Shown: positions 1-9,257 of the stretch, one piece after another | Position numbering within the stretch: position 1 is the stretch's first letter | Layout: each line of letters begins with the position of its first letter | DNA from: Smittium culicis | Taxonomy: Eukaryota > Kickxellomycota > Harpellomycetes > Harpellales > Legeriomycetaceae | Direction: 5' to 3' | Assembly (NCBI GenBank): GCA_001970855.1 | Contig: LSSN01001184.1 | Location: 1 to 21,531 of the forward strand | Length of the DNA: 21,531 bases | Notes under the pieces: model-generated | Database searches by the model: none | Seen by the model: only the letters and a program-made list of their open reading frames with translations | Told to the model about the DNA's origin: nothing | Translations under genes and position numbers: made by a program

Positions 1-195
<195 letters not shown>

Positions 196-2034
196 CATTT
201 TTCACTAAAATTCTTTTTATCGATTAGTTTGGATTTTTTTAAAACCACTTTTTTTATTGTATTCGAGTAATTTGAATGTACACAAATGGATAAATTTGTA
301 CCATTCAATCTCTAAAAAATAAAAAAAATGCTGTAAACTGATACTACTAATATCGCATCTTTATGAGATAGTTCTTCTCGATTAAAAAAAAAAAAATAAC
401 GGAGTAAAAATAAAACTCAAAACCGATGCTTCTCTTGCCTTATAATGGATATAAGTACTCAAAGATTTTTATCCCCTGCACGCCCGCGCCAATCTAAAGC
501 TTATAACCATTTTATTCAATTTAATAAAAATTATAGGAGCGGAACTTGCATACAATACTTAGTTATTTCAAATATTCCAAAAATACGCTCATGATTTTTT
601 TATTCTTCGCTCACCTTCCTCCGCAAAACTATTCTTTTAAATCTATTTTTAAAGGAAAAAAATAGTTAACTTGCGCACCTAAACACTCATAAAGTGTCTC
701 CATACCCTTGGATCACTATCCTATATTATGATATTAAAATGATGTGTAATATTTAATTTTTATTTTTATTTTATCTATTTAGTCTCGGGGAGCTTTATTA
801 ATCGTATCATGAAATGTTTTTACTTAGTAGCATTAAGCTTACTCTCTCTTCAAGAGAATCGTATAAATTATTTTTATTCCAATTACAGTTCCAATTTCAA
901 TTCCCTTTATTTTTTTTATTAGAAAAATGGTTCAAATGTAAAATTAAAGTAGCCTTATTACAATCCCCCGCATTTTTGTACCTATCATATACGGTTCATT
1001 AGTTAGTAATTATATTTCATATTATTATAATACAAGTTTCAGACTTTACTCTAATTTATTTATTTTTTTTTGTCTCAGAGAGCTTTTTAAACATAATTTC
1101 AAAAGCTTACTAAAAGCTATTAAAAAATTAAAAAAAATTTTCAATCGACCCCCCTCTACCGCTCAGCAGCCCCATACCCACCGAGTATTGGTTCAAGGTA
1201 GATTTTACTTTGATCATTCGCACAAAGATTTAAATTTAATTAGTACCATTGAAATACTTTAAACTGGTTGGTGTTTCTTATTTTAAAAAAGTCGCATTGA
1301 CTATGTTTCATAAACACTAAACCATTAAATGAAAAAAAAAAAAATTACAAGATTATAGTAATAAAACTATTAAATGTGCCCATACACTTCAAACTATGAA
1401 CTTCATCTATGAAAAGTCAAAAATACTAAATATAAAAATTACTTAATCAAGTCAGTTCCCACGCATATATATTATCTTGATAAATATTTTTTAAAGACAT
1501 TAATTTACAATTAATATTTTAATCTTCAGAATAGTTTTTATATGTAATCATCCCATTCTATTAAACAAATTACAGCAAGTAATAAAAGCATATGCGATAA
1601 CTAATCGCTATAATATTAGATATTGACTTAGTAAAAAAACAAAATTTTGAACATCAAGAATAAAAATAAATTAGGTTTGATTTAGGTATTCTGCAGTCAC
1701 AATCTCGTTAATATTAAATCGATATAGATTATATTTTGAAAATATTAAGCTTTCCTCTCTACTTATTTTTGATAAAATTTTGAATTAAATAAGCATTATA
1801 AGTAATTATAAACTCTATCAAAACTCCCATTCAAATTTATCTTTACTATATAGGCAATAAGTTTTGGTTCAAATTATCTTTGGAATTCGATAAATTATCA
1901 TTTTTCGAAATATATGAATTAGACCTTAAATACGCATAACATCATCCTAGTCTCCCACTTACTTTGATATCGACTTTAAATTATATATCAGCTGAGATTT
2001 AATAAGGATAAAAAAAAGAATAAAAAAATAGAAA
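196..2034. other. upstream intergenic region of antiporter A
   Basis: No convincing gene lies here. Most of it is AT-rich with homopolymer A and T runs. Three GC-richer patches stand out: about 470-500 (contains CACGCCCGCGCC), about 660-715, and about 1145-1200 (a C-rich run, then GCTCAGCAGCCCC). The last 50 bases before the antiporter start are strongly A-rich, which suits a fungal 5' leader. I could not assign a TATA box or transcription start. The open stretch at 814-1002 is T-rich, has biased low-complexity composition and is probably not a gene. Confidence 0.6.
445..594 (+). other. small open reading frame, doubtful
   Basis: An ATG at 445 opens 49 codons ending in TGA. The frame is open back to about 400, so about 64 codons in all. 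It covers one of the GC-richer patches and encodes a basic, unrecognised peptide containing SPARPRQSKAY. In sequence this AT-rich, an open run of this size is unusual but not exceptional. It could be a micro-protein, an exon of an intron-containing gene, a relic, or chance. No function is proposed. Confidence 0.12.
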
Positions 2035-5000
2035 ATGGCCCTAGACAACTTAAGAGGGATTATAGAGGGAATGAATCCGCTTGAACCCAGCGTTTCTAGC
2101 CCTGTTACCCTTTTTCTGTTTCAAATGTGCTTTATAGTATGCTTCTCGAGAGTGGTCAATTTAGTGCTAAAAGAGCTGAATCAACCTAGGGTTGTTTCTG
2201 AAATATTAAGCGGGATATTATTAGGTCCATCAGCTCTAGGAAAAATCCCTTCGTTCAAAAGTACTGTTTTCCCGACCTCGTCGATAACGTACTTGAACTT
2301 GGTAGCGAATTTTGGTCTAATCTTATTCTTATTTATCATTGGGGTTGAACTAGACGTAAGCGTTTTAAAATCTCAAATCAAAAAGAGTGCTTTAATTAGT
2401 ATCGCTGGAATGGTAGTGCCATTTGCCTGTGGAACATTAATTAGTCTATTGCTATACCACTGGTTTCAAAATTCTGGTAGTTTTTTCGTCTTTCTATTAT
2501 TCTGTGGTGTATCGATTTCTATCACCGCTTTTCCTGTTTTGGCGAGAATATTAACCGAGTATGGCATGCTCAACACAACTGTTGGATTTGCTACGATTAC
2601 TGCCGCATCCGTCGACGATGTTACTGCTTGGATACTCTTGGCATTAGTCATCGCATTATCTAGTAGCTCAAGTGGTTTATCTGCACTCTGGATTCTAATA
2701 GTCGGCTTAGTCTATGTTCTGTTTGTGTTTTATATAGTTCAGAGACTGTATATAAAGTATCTGAACAAACAAGGGTTCTTGAACGGAAGAGACCCAAATC
2801 CTCAAATAGTCTTTATCACTTTCTTGATGGTATTCATTTCTGCTTGGTTCACTGATATTCTCGGAATACACGCAATTTTCGGTGGATATATAATAGGTGT
2901 TATCGTTCCTCACAACGGCGGCTTTGCAATCAAAATCGCTGAGAAAATCGAAGATTTAATTTCAATTTTCTTCCTTCCAATATATTTTGCTCTCTCAGGA
3001 CTAAATACAAACCTCGGACTCCTGAACTCTGGAAAAGCTTGGCTAATGTTGGTTCTTACTGTATTTGCAAGCTTTTTTGGGAAAATATTAGGTTGCTTAC
3101 TAGCTGCGAGATACGAAAAATTTTCATGGAGAGAGTCCTTGACAATAGGAGTGTTAATGAGTTGCAAAGGGCTAGTTGAGCTCATTGTTTTAAATATCGG
3201 GCTTAAAGCTAAGGTTATTAATGAATCGGTATTCTCTATTTTGGTTTTATCTGCGCTGATCACAACTTTTACCACGTGTCCAGTACTAAAATGGATTTAT
3301 CCTAGTAAATATTTCAAGTATGTTGGAAATGAGTATATTGATGAAAATTCAGATAGAAACTCAGAAGCTGAAACAATGCTCGATTCAAATATTAGCACTT
3401 CACATTTCAATGAATCGAAATTCAGCACTATGTTGGTTGTAAACAGACTGCAACAACTATCTTCAATAACAACTCTAGTCAGCTTATTTAGCGATTATAG
3501 AGAAGGAAAAAGAGACACGAGCTTCAGAGAAAAATCAGAAATGAAAGACAAGCTTGAGCTTTTCTTTCTAAGATTGATAAAAATGACATCGAGAGAAAGT
3601 TCACTCATACTTACTTCAAAACCAGAAAATTTTGAAATACATGATCCTATAACCAATACACTAAGAGCATTTTCGCAGATACTAAGCGTGAGCTCCTACA
3701 TCAAAATGGCGGTATGCGGTTCAAGTGGGTTTTCAAATAAAATAACCGAATTTTCTGATAAAAGCAAATCAAAGCTTATAATAATTCCTGCCTTAAGTAA
3801 AGTAGCTAAATCGACTGAAAATAACTTGGAGTCGTACTTAGGGATCTCAACTGATGAGTATACTGTTGCGTACAGTAAGAAATCACAAATTGAAACGATC
3901 ATGAAAGTTTACAAACATTCAAAATCTAATGTCGGCGTGTTTGTAAATAGAGGATTTGTTTCAACAACTTTCAAACATGAAGACCTAAACTTTCCAACTG
4001 CACCATGTAGATCCGAAAGTCAGGAGCTCATCAGCTTGGAAAATATAAGGATGAGCGAAAATGATCCATCTAAAAAGCCCGAGTCAATACCTGGTGTTAA
4101 AAATGATATTGACTTGAAGAAATTTTTTATTAAAGGATTAGATTTGAGCTTGCCTATAATATTTGTACCGTTCTTTGGTGGTACCGATGATATATGCACC
4201 TTAAATACAGTAATAAACCTATTTTCAAACTCTAGAGTTAATATTCTGGTTATGTATTATATGCTTTCAAATAGCTCGCCGAGCGATATTTTAGAAATCA
4301 AGAATGAAGATTTTTGTGAGCAAACACCTTTCATAAGAGGGACAACAAAAGAAATCTCAGATTTAAGGCAGAATCGAATTATTCAAATAAAAAATTACTT
4401 GAAAAGAAAATTAAGCAGAGCAGATAAAAATACTAGCGAAATCAGTGATATAAGTCAGGAGGAGATAAAGCAGGAATCTTCTGAAAACGCGCACAAGTAC
4501 ATAAAGAACACTAAAGAAGATATAGAGTATATTCAAAAGATGTTAGGTATAAACTTTAACCAACTGCCCAGCTCAAAGAGTAAATTCGATGATAAACTCT
4601 TTAACTTACCAAGTGTTGAAGGCAGTAAGGAAATATTCATGGGTCTTGATTATGAACAGAACTTATATACTCCATCACTAAAAGTTAACAACTTTAATGT
4701 TGATGATACCTTCAGAACAGTTCCGAAAAATGGTGGCTTGAAAAAGAGCGAACTAGACAAACTAAAAAGACCTAATCACCATATTCTTAATAAAGTCAAA
4801 AAAGAAGAATCAGAGATATATTTATCTAAAAAAACGAATAGTACTGAAAATTACACTCCTAACACTGCTAGAACGGATGTTCTGGACTATAATACTAATC
4901 CCAGAATAGATACCACTGAGTCTGCCATTCCTGGAGCCACCAGCTCTAAGCTCGGTATTAAACCAGAACATACTAAACTAAATAGAAATAACCCTGTTGA

Positions 5001-5478
5001 CATTATTACCATTGAAAGCCCTAAAAATAGAGAATATCTTAATTCAACTGATGTTAACAACGATATGTCTATCACGTGCAAAAGGTACAAAAATGTGATT
5101 TTCAAAATTTCTAAAACCAATACACCTCTACATACGTCTCTAAGTCACTCCATGTTTCTTCGCCATTGTGATCTAGTCTGCTGTGGTAGAAATATAGGGT
5201 ATTTTAGTGATAGAGCTGCTTCTAAAGGCCAACCTCATGTTGAAGAATTAAATAATAAACACAACATATATTACCCGAATCACGATATAGAGCTTGCTAA
5301 AAGCGAATTTCTTGGGAGTTTTAGAGTCAAGCTAGATGAAAGAAGCGCACTTGGAGCGTTCGGAGAAAGGCTGCATAGACTCAGGTGTAGAGCAAGCTAT
5401 TTAATCATTCAATCTTTTGTTTCTGATGTAAACTTAACTCCAATCCCTACAAACGCCAGTAATGTTACCACAAATTAA
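2035..5478 (+). CDS. KHA1: Kha1/CHX-type K+(Na+)/H+ antiporter, copy A
   Basis: This encodes a CPA2-family monovalent cation:proton antiporter of the fungal Kha1 and plant CHX type, expected in an endomembrane (Golgi/endosome in yeast). Residues 24-420 hold about 12 hydrophobic helices. Recognisable motifs are LGPSALGK (63-70), the ion-site helix ASVDDVTAW with Asp194-Asp195, and CKGLVELIVLNIG with Lys378, a CHX/Kha1 hallmark. The soluble tail has the paired universal-stress-protein-like segments of Kha1: LVVNRLQQL (467-475), DPITNTLRAFSQ (537-548), VGVFVNRG (633-640), VPFFGGTDD (701-709 region) and a C-terminal ALGAFGERL...ASYLIIQS. A polar Ser/Asn/Lys-rich linker (about 780-1015) makes it longer than yeast Kha1 (about 870 aa, from memory). 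The start is fixed by an in-frame TAG at 2029-2031, two codons upstream, and an A-rich leader ending GAAA before ATGG. There are no introns. It is convergent with paralogue B. The cation is inferred from the family. Confidence 0.95.
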   Translation: MALDNLRGIIEGMNPLEPSVSSPVTLFLFQMCFIVCFSRVVNLVLKELNQPRVVSEILSGILLGPSALGKIPSFKSTVFPTSSITYLNLVANFGLILFLFIIGVELDVSVLKSQIKKSALISIAGMVVPFACGTLISLLLYHWFQNSGSFFVFLLFCGVSISITAFPVLARILTEYGMLNTTVGFATITAASVDDVTAWILLALVIALSSSSSGLSALWILIVGLVYVLFVFYIVQRLYIKYLNKQGFLNGRDPNPQIVFITFLMVFISAWFTDILGIHAIFGGYIIGVIVPHNGGFAIKIAEKIEDLISIFFLPIYFALSGLNTNLGLLNSGKAWLMLVLTVFASFFGKILGCLLAARYEKFSWRESLTIGVLMSCKGLVELIVLNIGLKAKVINESVFSILVLSALITTFTTCPVLKWIYPSKYFKYVGNEYIDENSDRNSEAETMLDSNISTSHFNESKFSTMLVVNRLQQLSSITTLVSLFSDYREGKRDTSFREKSEMKDKLELFFLRLIKMTSRESSLILTSKPENFEIHDPITNTLRAFSQILSVSSYIKMAVCGSSGFSNKITEFSDKSKSKLIIIPALSKVAKSTENNLESYLGISTDEYTVAYSKKSQIETIMKVYKHSKSNVGVFVNRGFVSTTFKHEDLNFPTAPCRSESQELISLENIRMSENDPSKKPESIPGVKNDIDLKKFFIKGLDLSLPIIFVPFFGGTDDICTLNTVINLFSNSRVNILVMYYMLSNSSPSDILEIKNEDFCEQTPFIRGTTKEISDLRQNRIIQIKNYLKRKLSRADKNTSEISDISQEEIKQESSENAHKYIKNTKEDIEYIQKMLGINFNQLPSSKSKFDDKLFNLPSVEGSKEIFMGLDYEQNLYTPSLKVNNFNVDDTFRTVPKNGGLKKSELDKLKRPNHHILNKVKKEESEIYLSKKTNSTENYTPNTARTDVLDYNTNPRIDTTESAIPGATSSKLGIKPEHTKLNRNNPVDIITIESPKNREYLNSTDVNNDMSITCKRYKNVIFKISKTNTPLHTSLSHSMFLRHCDLVCCGRNIGYFSDRAASKGQPHVEELNNKHNIYYPNHDIELAKSEFLGSFRVKLDERSALGAFGERLHRLRCRASYLIIQSFVSDVNLTPIPTNASNVTTN
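2770..3263 (+). repeat. near-identical inverted block shared with antiporter B
   Basis: This part of copy A matches 8029-8522 of copy B on the opposite strand without gaps, at about 95% by eye. The first 87 nt (2770-2856) are identical. Flanking coding sequence is much more diverged, so I read the block as a gene-conversion tract rather than plain duplication. Confidence 0.8.
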
Positions 5479-5996
5479 TAATATAATAATCCTATATTAT
5501 TCATATTTGATAAATCCACTCATAAAACCCCCACATATAGCATTAACGGAAATTCAAGGATATTATTAAATTTAAGCATGAAGACTCTATTTCTCTATAA
5601 AAAATTTTCTAATAATGTTTGTTCATTAATATATTTAAAAATTATTATATTGACTTTTTTGTATTTTAGATTAAAAATTATTTCAGTTGTGACGAAATAA
5701 TTATTTTTAATATCTTTTCTAAGAAATTTATATCTTAATGAATAAAAGATTGTTATTAATTTAGATATTAGTGTTTATTGTGAAGATAAAAATTAATTAC
5801 AGTTTTTTTAGTATATCATGTATAATTTTATTATTAACTTAAAGTATTATATTTACAGATTGTATGTATTTACATCCATTACAAAAATATGCAGGGCTAT
5901 AAATTATGATTTTGATCAGATAGATAGTAACTTTTTATATCCGGGGTTATGATGATATTATGTAATTATTGCATATTAGTCAATTTTAATCCTCTT
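5479..5996. other. convergent intergenic region with both 3' UTRs
   Basis: About 520 bp separate the stop codons of the two convergent antiporters. It is very AT-rich and must hold both transcript 3' ends. No ORF of note and no clear polyadenylation consensus can be singled out among many AATAAT-like strings. The main structure is a hairpin at 5670-5711. Confidence 0.75.
5670..5711. repeat. hairpin between convergent genes
   Basis: The left arm ATTAAAAATTATTTC (5670-5684) pairs with GAAATAATTATTTTTAAT (5694-5711) across a 9-nt loop. The only defect is a 3-nt bulge in the right arm. It lies near the middle of the tail-to-tail interval, so it could help form 3' ends for both transcripts, or be a scar at the symmetry centre of the inverted duplication. 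Role not shown. Confidence 0.7.
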
Positions 5997-8900
5997 TCAA
6001 GCTTTAGAGGAAATATTTTCTTCATTGCTCATCTCACTATCTTTGGTGAATCCGGGCGATTCAGATTGGATAACTAATTTGCTGGCTCTACATTTTATTC
6101 CTAAGAGTCTTTCGCCAAATACTCCTATAGCTTTTCTTTCACTTTCTTTGACTCTGAAGCTGTTAAGAATGCTATTTTTTTTAAGCTCAAAACTATGATT
6201 AGGGAATTTAGCTGGCGATATGGAACCCAATTCTGGAGTTTGAAGGTACTTTTGCTTAGTAAAGTTGTCATCTCTGATATTTCTTCCGAATATTACCATG
6301 TCGCAGTTCCTCAAAACTAATGTGTGGCTAAGCGAAGTAAGTAATGGTGAATTTGTTTTTAAAACTCTAAATGATACATTGCTAAATAGTGTACTTTTGT
6401 ATGACTGAAAAGTATATTTTTCAGTCTTCATGTCTTTGACTTTTGAATTGGAATTAGGATTTTGATTCAAATGTAAGGTATCCTCTTTAATATTTTTTGT
6501 ATTATAGTTATCAACATCTGTTAGACTTGTTTTTGAATTCTTATTTGCACTCCCTAGCTTAAAAAAGTTTCCTATGTCAGTAAAAACGCCTTTATTAATG
6601 CTATTGTCTTCCTGACTCTTTAAATCTGGTAATTTATATTCATTGAGCAATTTAGTTTGATTTGCTGAAATCTCAGGTGTATTGCTATCTAAACCTTTTT
6701 GAGTGCTAGAATTTCGAGATGCAACTTCGTTACTTACAATAATAGGGCTAATATCTTTTTCTGGAATCTGATTTAGATCGACTGATAAATCGAGGCCTAA
6801 GAAATCTTCCAAAAACAAAACGTCATCTTTACCATCGTAAATATCATCACTTTCTATTTCGCTAAGCTTTGTTTTAGTGTTATTAATGAATTGAGGGACA
6901 GGGGTTAAGTTGTTAAGGATTTTATGCCTACTGCTTGGACTTTCGTGTGACTTAAAATTATTTACAGGAGAGTCAAGAATTAATGCGTTCTTAGGTGTGT
7001 GTACAAAGGGTGATAATTCATTAAAATCTTCTATACTTAATCCAGAGTTTTCATTTATCCCGTCATTTGATAAGCAATAATAAACTATCAATATATTAAC
7101 TCTTGAGCATGAACATAAGTTGACTGTATTTTTTAAAGCGCATATGTCGTCCGGGCCACCAAAAAATGGAACATAAATTATTGGTAGGCTAGTATCTAAA
7201 TTTTCGGTAAAAAAAAGTTTTAAATCCGAACTCTTTAACGTGTTTTCATCTTCATACTCGGTAATTTCAATCTGTTCATTTACAGTAGGTTTTATTTTTC
7301 TGTTAAAATTAAGTTCTTCTTGGCTAAACCCTGCTGGTACTAGCCCTTTGTTGATAAATATCCCGACGCTTGAATTGGCTCTACTAAATAATGTATTTAT
7401 TAGCTCGATTTGAGTACTTTTACTATATGACGACAAGTTTACATCAGGAATAAATTCTGAATACTGCTCATAATTAGTCTCGCTCGTAGTGTCAACCTTG
7501 CCGAGTGCTGGTATAACTATGAAATCAGCATTATGAGTATTTGCATAGCCTATAATATTATCTGCAAAGCTGTCTTTATCTGAAACAGTGAGTTGTAATG
7601 TAGAGCTTATATTACAAACTTGTGAAAATGCACGGAAAGTGGCTAAAACGGGATCATTGAATTCATGGTTTTCAGACTCTGCGTGAAGCATAACGGATGT
7701 TTCTCTAGCAGTCATTTCGATTAAGCGTAAAAAAAAGAATTGGAAATTTGAAGCGGCTTTAGAGATAATACTGCCATTATTTTTTGTATTGCTAGGCTCC
7801 CCGGCAGTATTGGTAAAAAGGCTCAAAAGGGTAATTATTGAAGGTAGCTGTTTTTGCCTATTAAGCACAATAAGAGCTCCGAAATCTGGTCTATAAAAAT
7901 TATTTTTATCCTTTTGATAAATAGTGATTCTATCGGCATTTGTATGCGAGTCAAACTTGTCATCATCTACATATTTATAAATGGAACGAGGGTATATGAA
8001 CTTTACAATAGGAGTTGTAGTGAATGTAGTGATCAGCGCAGATAATACCAAAATAGAGAATACTGATTCATTAATAACATTAGCTTTAAGCCCGATATTC
8101 AAAACAATGAGCTCAACTAACCCTTTGCAACTCATTAGCACCCCAATTGTCAAGGACTCTCTCCATGTGAATTTTTCGTATCTCGCAGCTAGTGAGCAAC
8201 CTAATATTTTCCCAAAAAAGCTTGCAAATACAGTAAGAACCAGCATTAGCCAAGCTTTTCCAGAGTTCAAGAGTCCGAGGTTTGTATTTAGTCCTGACAG
8301 AGCAAAGTATACTGGAAGGAAGAAAATTGAAATTAAATCTTCGATTTTCTCAGCAATTTTGATTGCAAAGCCGCCGTTGTGAGGAACGATAACACCTATT
8401 ATATATGCGCCGAAAATTGCATGTATTCCGAGAACATCAGTGAACCAAGCAGAAATGAATACCATCAAGAAAGTGATAAAGACTATTTGAGGATTTGGGT
8501 CTCTTCCGTTCAAGAACCCTTGTGTGTTCAGGTGCTTAATATAATACCTTTGGATTACAAAAAATACAAACGATACATAAGCAACACCTACCAAAAAGAT
8601 CCAGAGTGCAGATAAACCACTTGAATTGCCAGATAATGCGATGACTAATGCCAAGAGTATCCAAGCAGTAACATCGTCAACGGATGCAGCAGTAATCGTA
8701 GCAAATCCAACAGTAGTTTTTAACATTCCTAATTCACTGAGAATTCTCGCCAAAACAGGAAAAGCGGTGATAGAAATTGACACACCACAAAATAAGAGGA
8801 AAACAAAGAACTTTCCAGAGTTTTGAAATGAGTTATATAGTAAAAAACTTATTAAGGCACCAGCGATAAACGGGACTATCATTCCAGCGATACTAATTAA

Positions 8901-9257
8901 AGCGCTTTTTTTAATTTGGGACTTTAGGGTATGTATATCGAGTTCAAGTCCGATTATAAAAAGAAACAGTATGAGACCTAAATTAGATACCAAGTTTAAA
9001 TAAGTCAGTGTAGACGTCGGGAAAACGGTATTTTTAAAAGCGTCTATTTTCCCCAAGGCAGTGGGACCTAATATTATTCCACCAACTATTTCAGATATTA
9101 CTCTTGGTTGGTTTAGAGGCTTAAAAACCAAGTTTAGTATTCTTGATACACATACAATAAAAGACATTTGGATTAAAAACAGAGTTATGGGGTTGGAAGA
9201 ATTCGGCGCTAACGGGTTCATTCCGTCGATTATACTAGTTACTCCTGAAGAACCCAT
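5997..9257 (-). CDS. KHA1: Kha1/CHX-type K+(Na+)/H+ antiporter, copy B
   Basis: This is a paralogue of copy A, reading towards it. Through the membrane domain (24-420) residue numbering is identical, with LGPTALGK, Asp194-Asp195 in ASVDDVTAW, and Lys378 in CKGLVELIVLNIG. Its tail keeps the fungal Kha1 pattern better than copy A: ALIVLNRQKQLPSIITLL (461-478), FFFLRLIEMTARETSVML (507-524), DPVLATFRAFSQ (535-546), ADFIVIPAL (577-585 region), VGIFINKG, VPFFGGPDDICAL (about 686-698) and a C-terminal AIGVFGERL...ASKLVIQS. A polar low-complexity linker (about 735-960) separates the last two parts. The ATG at 9257 is the first in frame after an in-frame stop at 9306-9308. There are no introns and the stop is TGA. 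Membrane-domain identity to A is about 85% by eye, tail identity far lower. Substrate and location are inferred from the family. Confidence 0.95.
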   Translation of the reverse strand: MGSSGVTSIIDGMNPLAPNSSNPITLFLIQMSFIVCVSRILNLVFKPLNQPRVISEIVGGIILGPTALGKIDAFKNTVFPTSTLTYLNLVSNLGLILFLFIIGLELDIHTLKSQIKKSALISIAGMIVPFIAGALISFLLYNSFQNSGKFFVFLLFCGVSISITAFPVLARILSELGMLKTTVGFATITAASVDDVTAWILLALVIALSGNSSGLSALWIFLVGVAYVSFVFFVIQRYYIKHLNTQGFLNGRDPNPQIVFITFLMVFISAWFTDVLGIHAIFGAYIIGVIVPHNGGFAIKIAEKIEDLISIFFLPVYFALSGLNTNLGLLNSGKAWLMLVLTVFASFFGKILGCSLAARYEKFTWRESLTIGVLMSCKGLVELIVLNIGLKANVINESVFSILVLSALITTFTTTPIVKFIYPRSIYKYVDDDKFDSHTNADRITIYQKDKNNFYRPDFGALIVLNRQKQLPSIITLLSLFTNTAGEPSNTKNNGSIISKAASNFQFFFLRLIEMTARETSVMLHAESENHEFNDPVLATFRAFSQVCNISSTLQLTVSDKDSFADNIIGYANTHNADFIVIPALGKVDTTSETNYEQYSEFIPDVNLSSYSKSTQIELINTLFSRANSSVGIFINKGLVPAGFSQEELNFNRKIKPTVNEQIEITEYEDENTLKSSDLKLFFTENLDTSLPIIYVPFFGGPDDICALKNTVNLCSCSRVNILIVYYCLSNDGINENSGLSIEDFNELSPFVHTPKNALILDSPVNNFKSHESPSSRHKILNNLTPVPQFINNTKTKLSEIESDDIYDGKDDVLFLEDFLGLDLSVDLNQIPEKDISPIIVSNEVASRNSSTQKGLDSNTPEISANQTKLLNEYKLPDLKSQEDNSINKGVFTDIGNFFKLGSANKNSKTSLTDVDNYNTKNIKEDTLHLNQNPNSNSKVKDMKTEKYTFQSYKSTLFSNVSFRVLKTNSPLLTSLSHTLVLRNCDMVIFGRNIRDDNFTKQKYLQTPELGSISPAKFPNHSFELKKNSILNSFRVKESERKAIGVFGERLLGIKCRASKLVIQSESPGFTKDSEMSNEENISSKA
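8029..8522 (-). repeat. partner of the conversion block in antiporter A
   Basis: This is the ungapped inverted counterpart of 2770-3263. Bases 8436-8522 are identical to 2770-2856. About 22 differences, mostly synonymous, are scattered over the remaining 407 nt. Confidence 0.8.

Noticed and set aside
814..1002. 62-codon plus-strand frame
   Set aside because: Composition is low complexity (Phe/Leu/Gln-rich from T-rich DNA), with no recognisable motif or context.
1189..1199. GGTTCAAGGTA resembling a tRNA B-box
   Set aside because: The end does not fit the consensus, and no cloverleaf arms or A-box lie at the right distance.
2466..5120. Several minus-strand open frames inside antiporter A
   Set aside because: They lie antisense to a clearly conserved coding sequence. 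The same shadow frames appear opposite copy B because the DNA there is shared.
7854..8826. Plus-strand open frames opposite antiporter B
   Set aside because: They mirror the antisense frames of copy A residue for residue in the converted blocks, so they are shadows, not genes.
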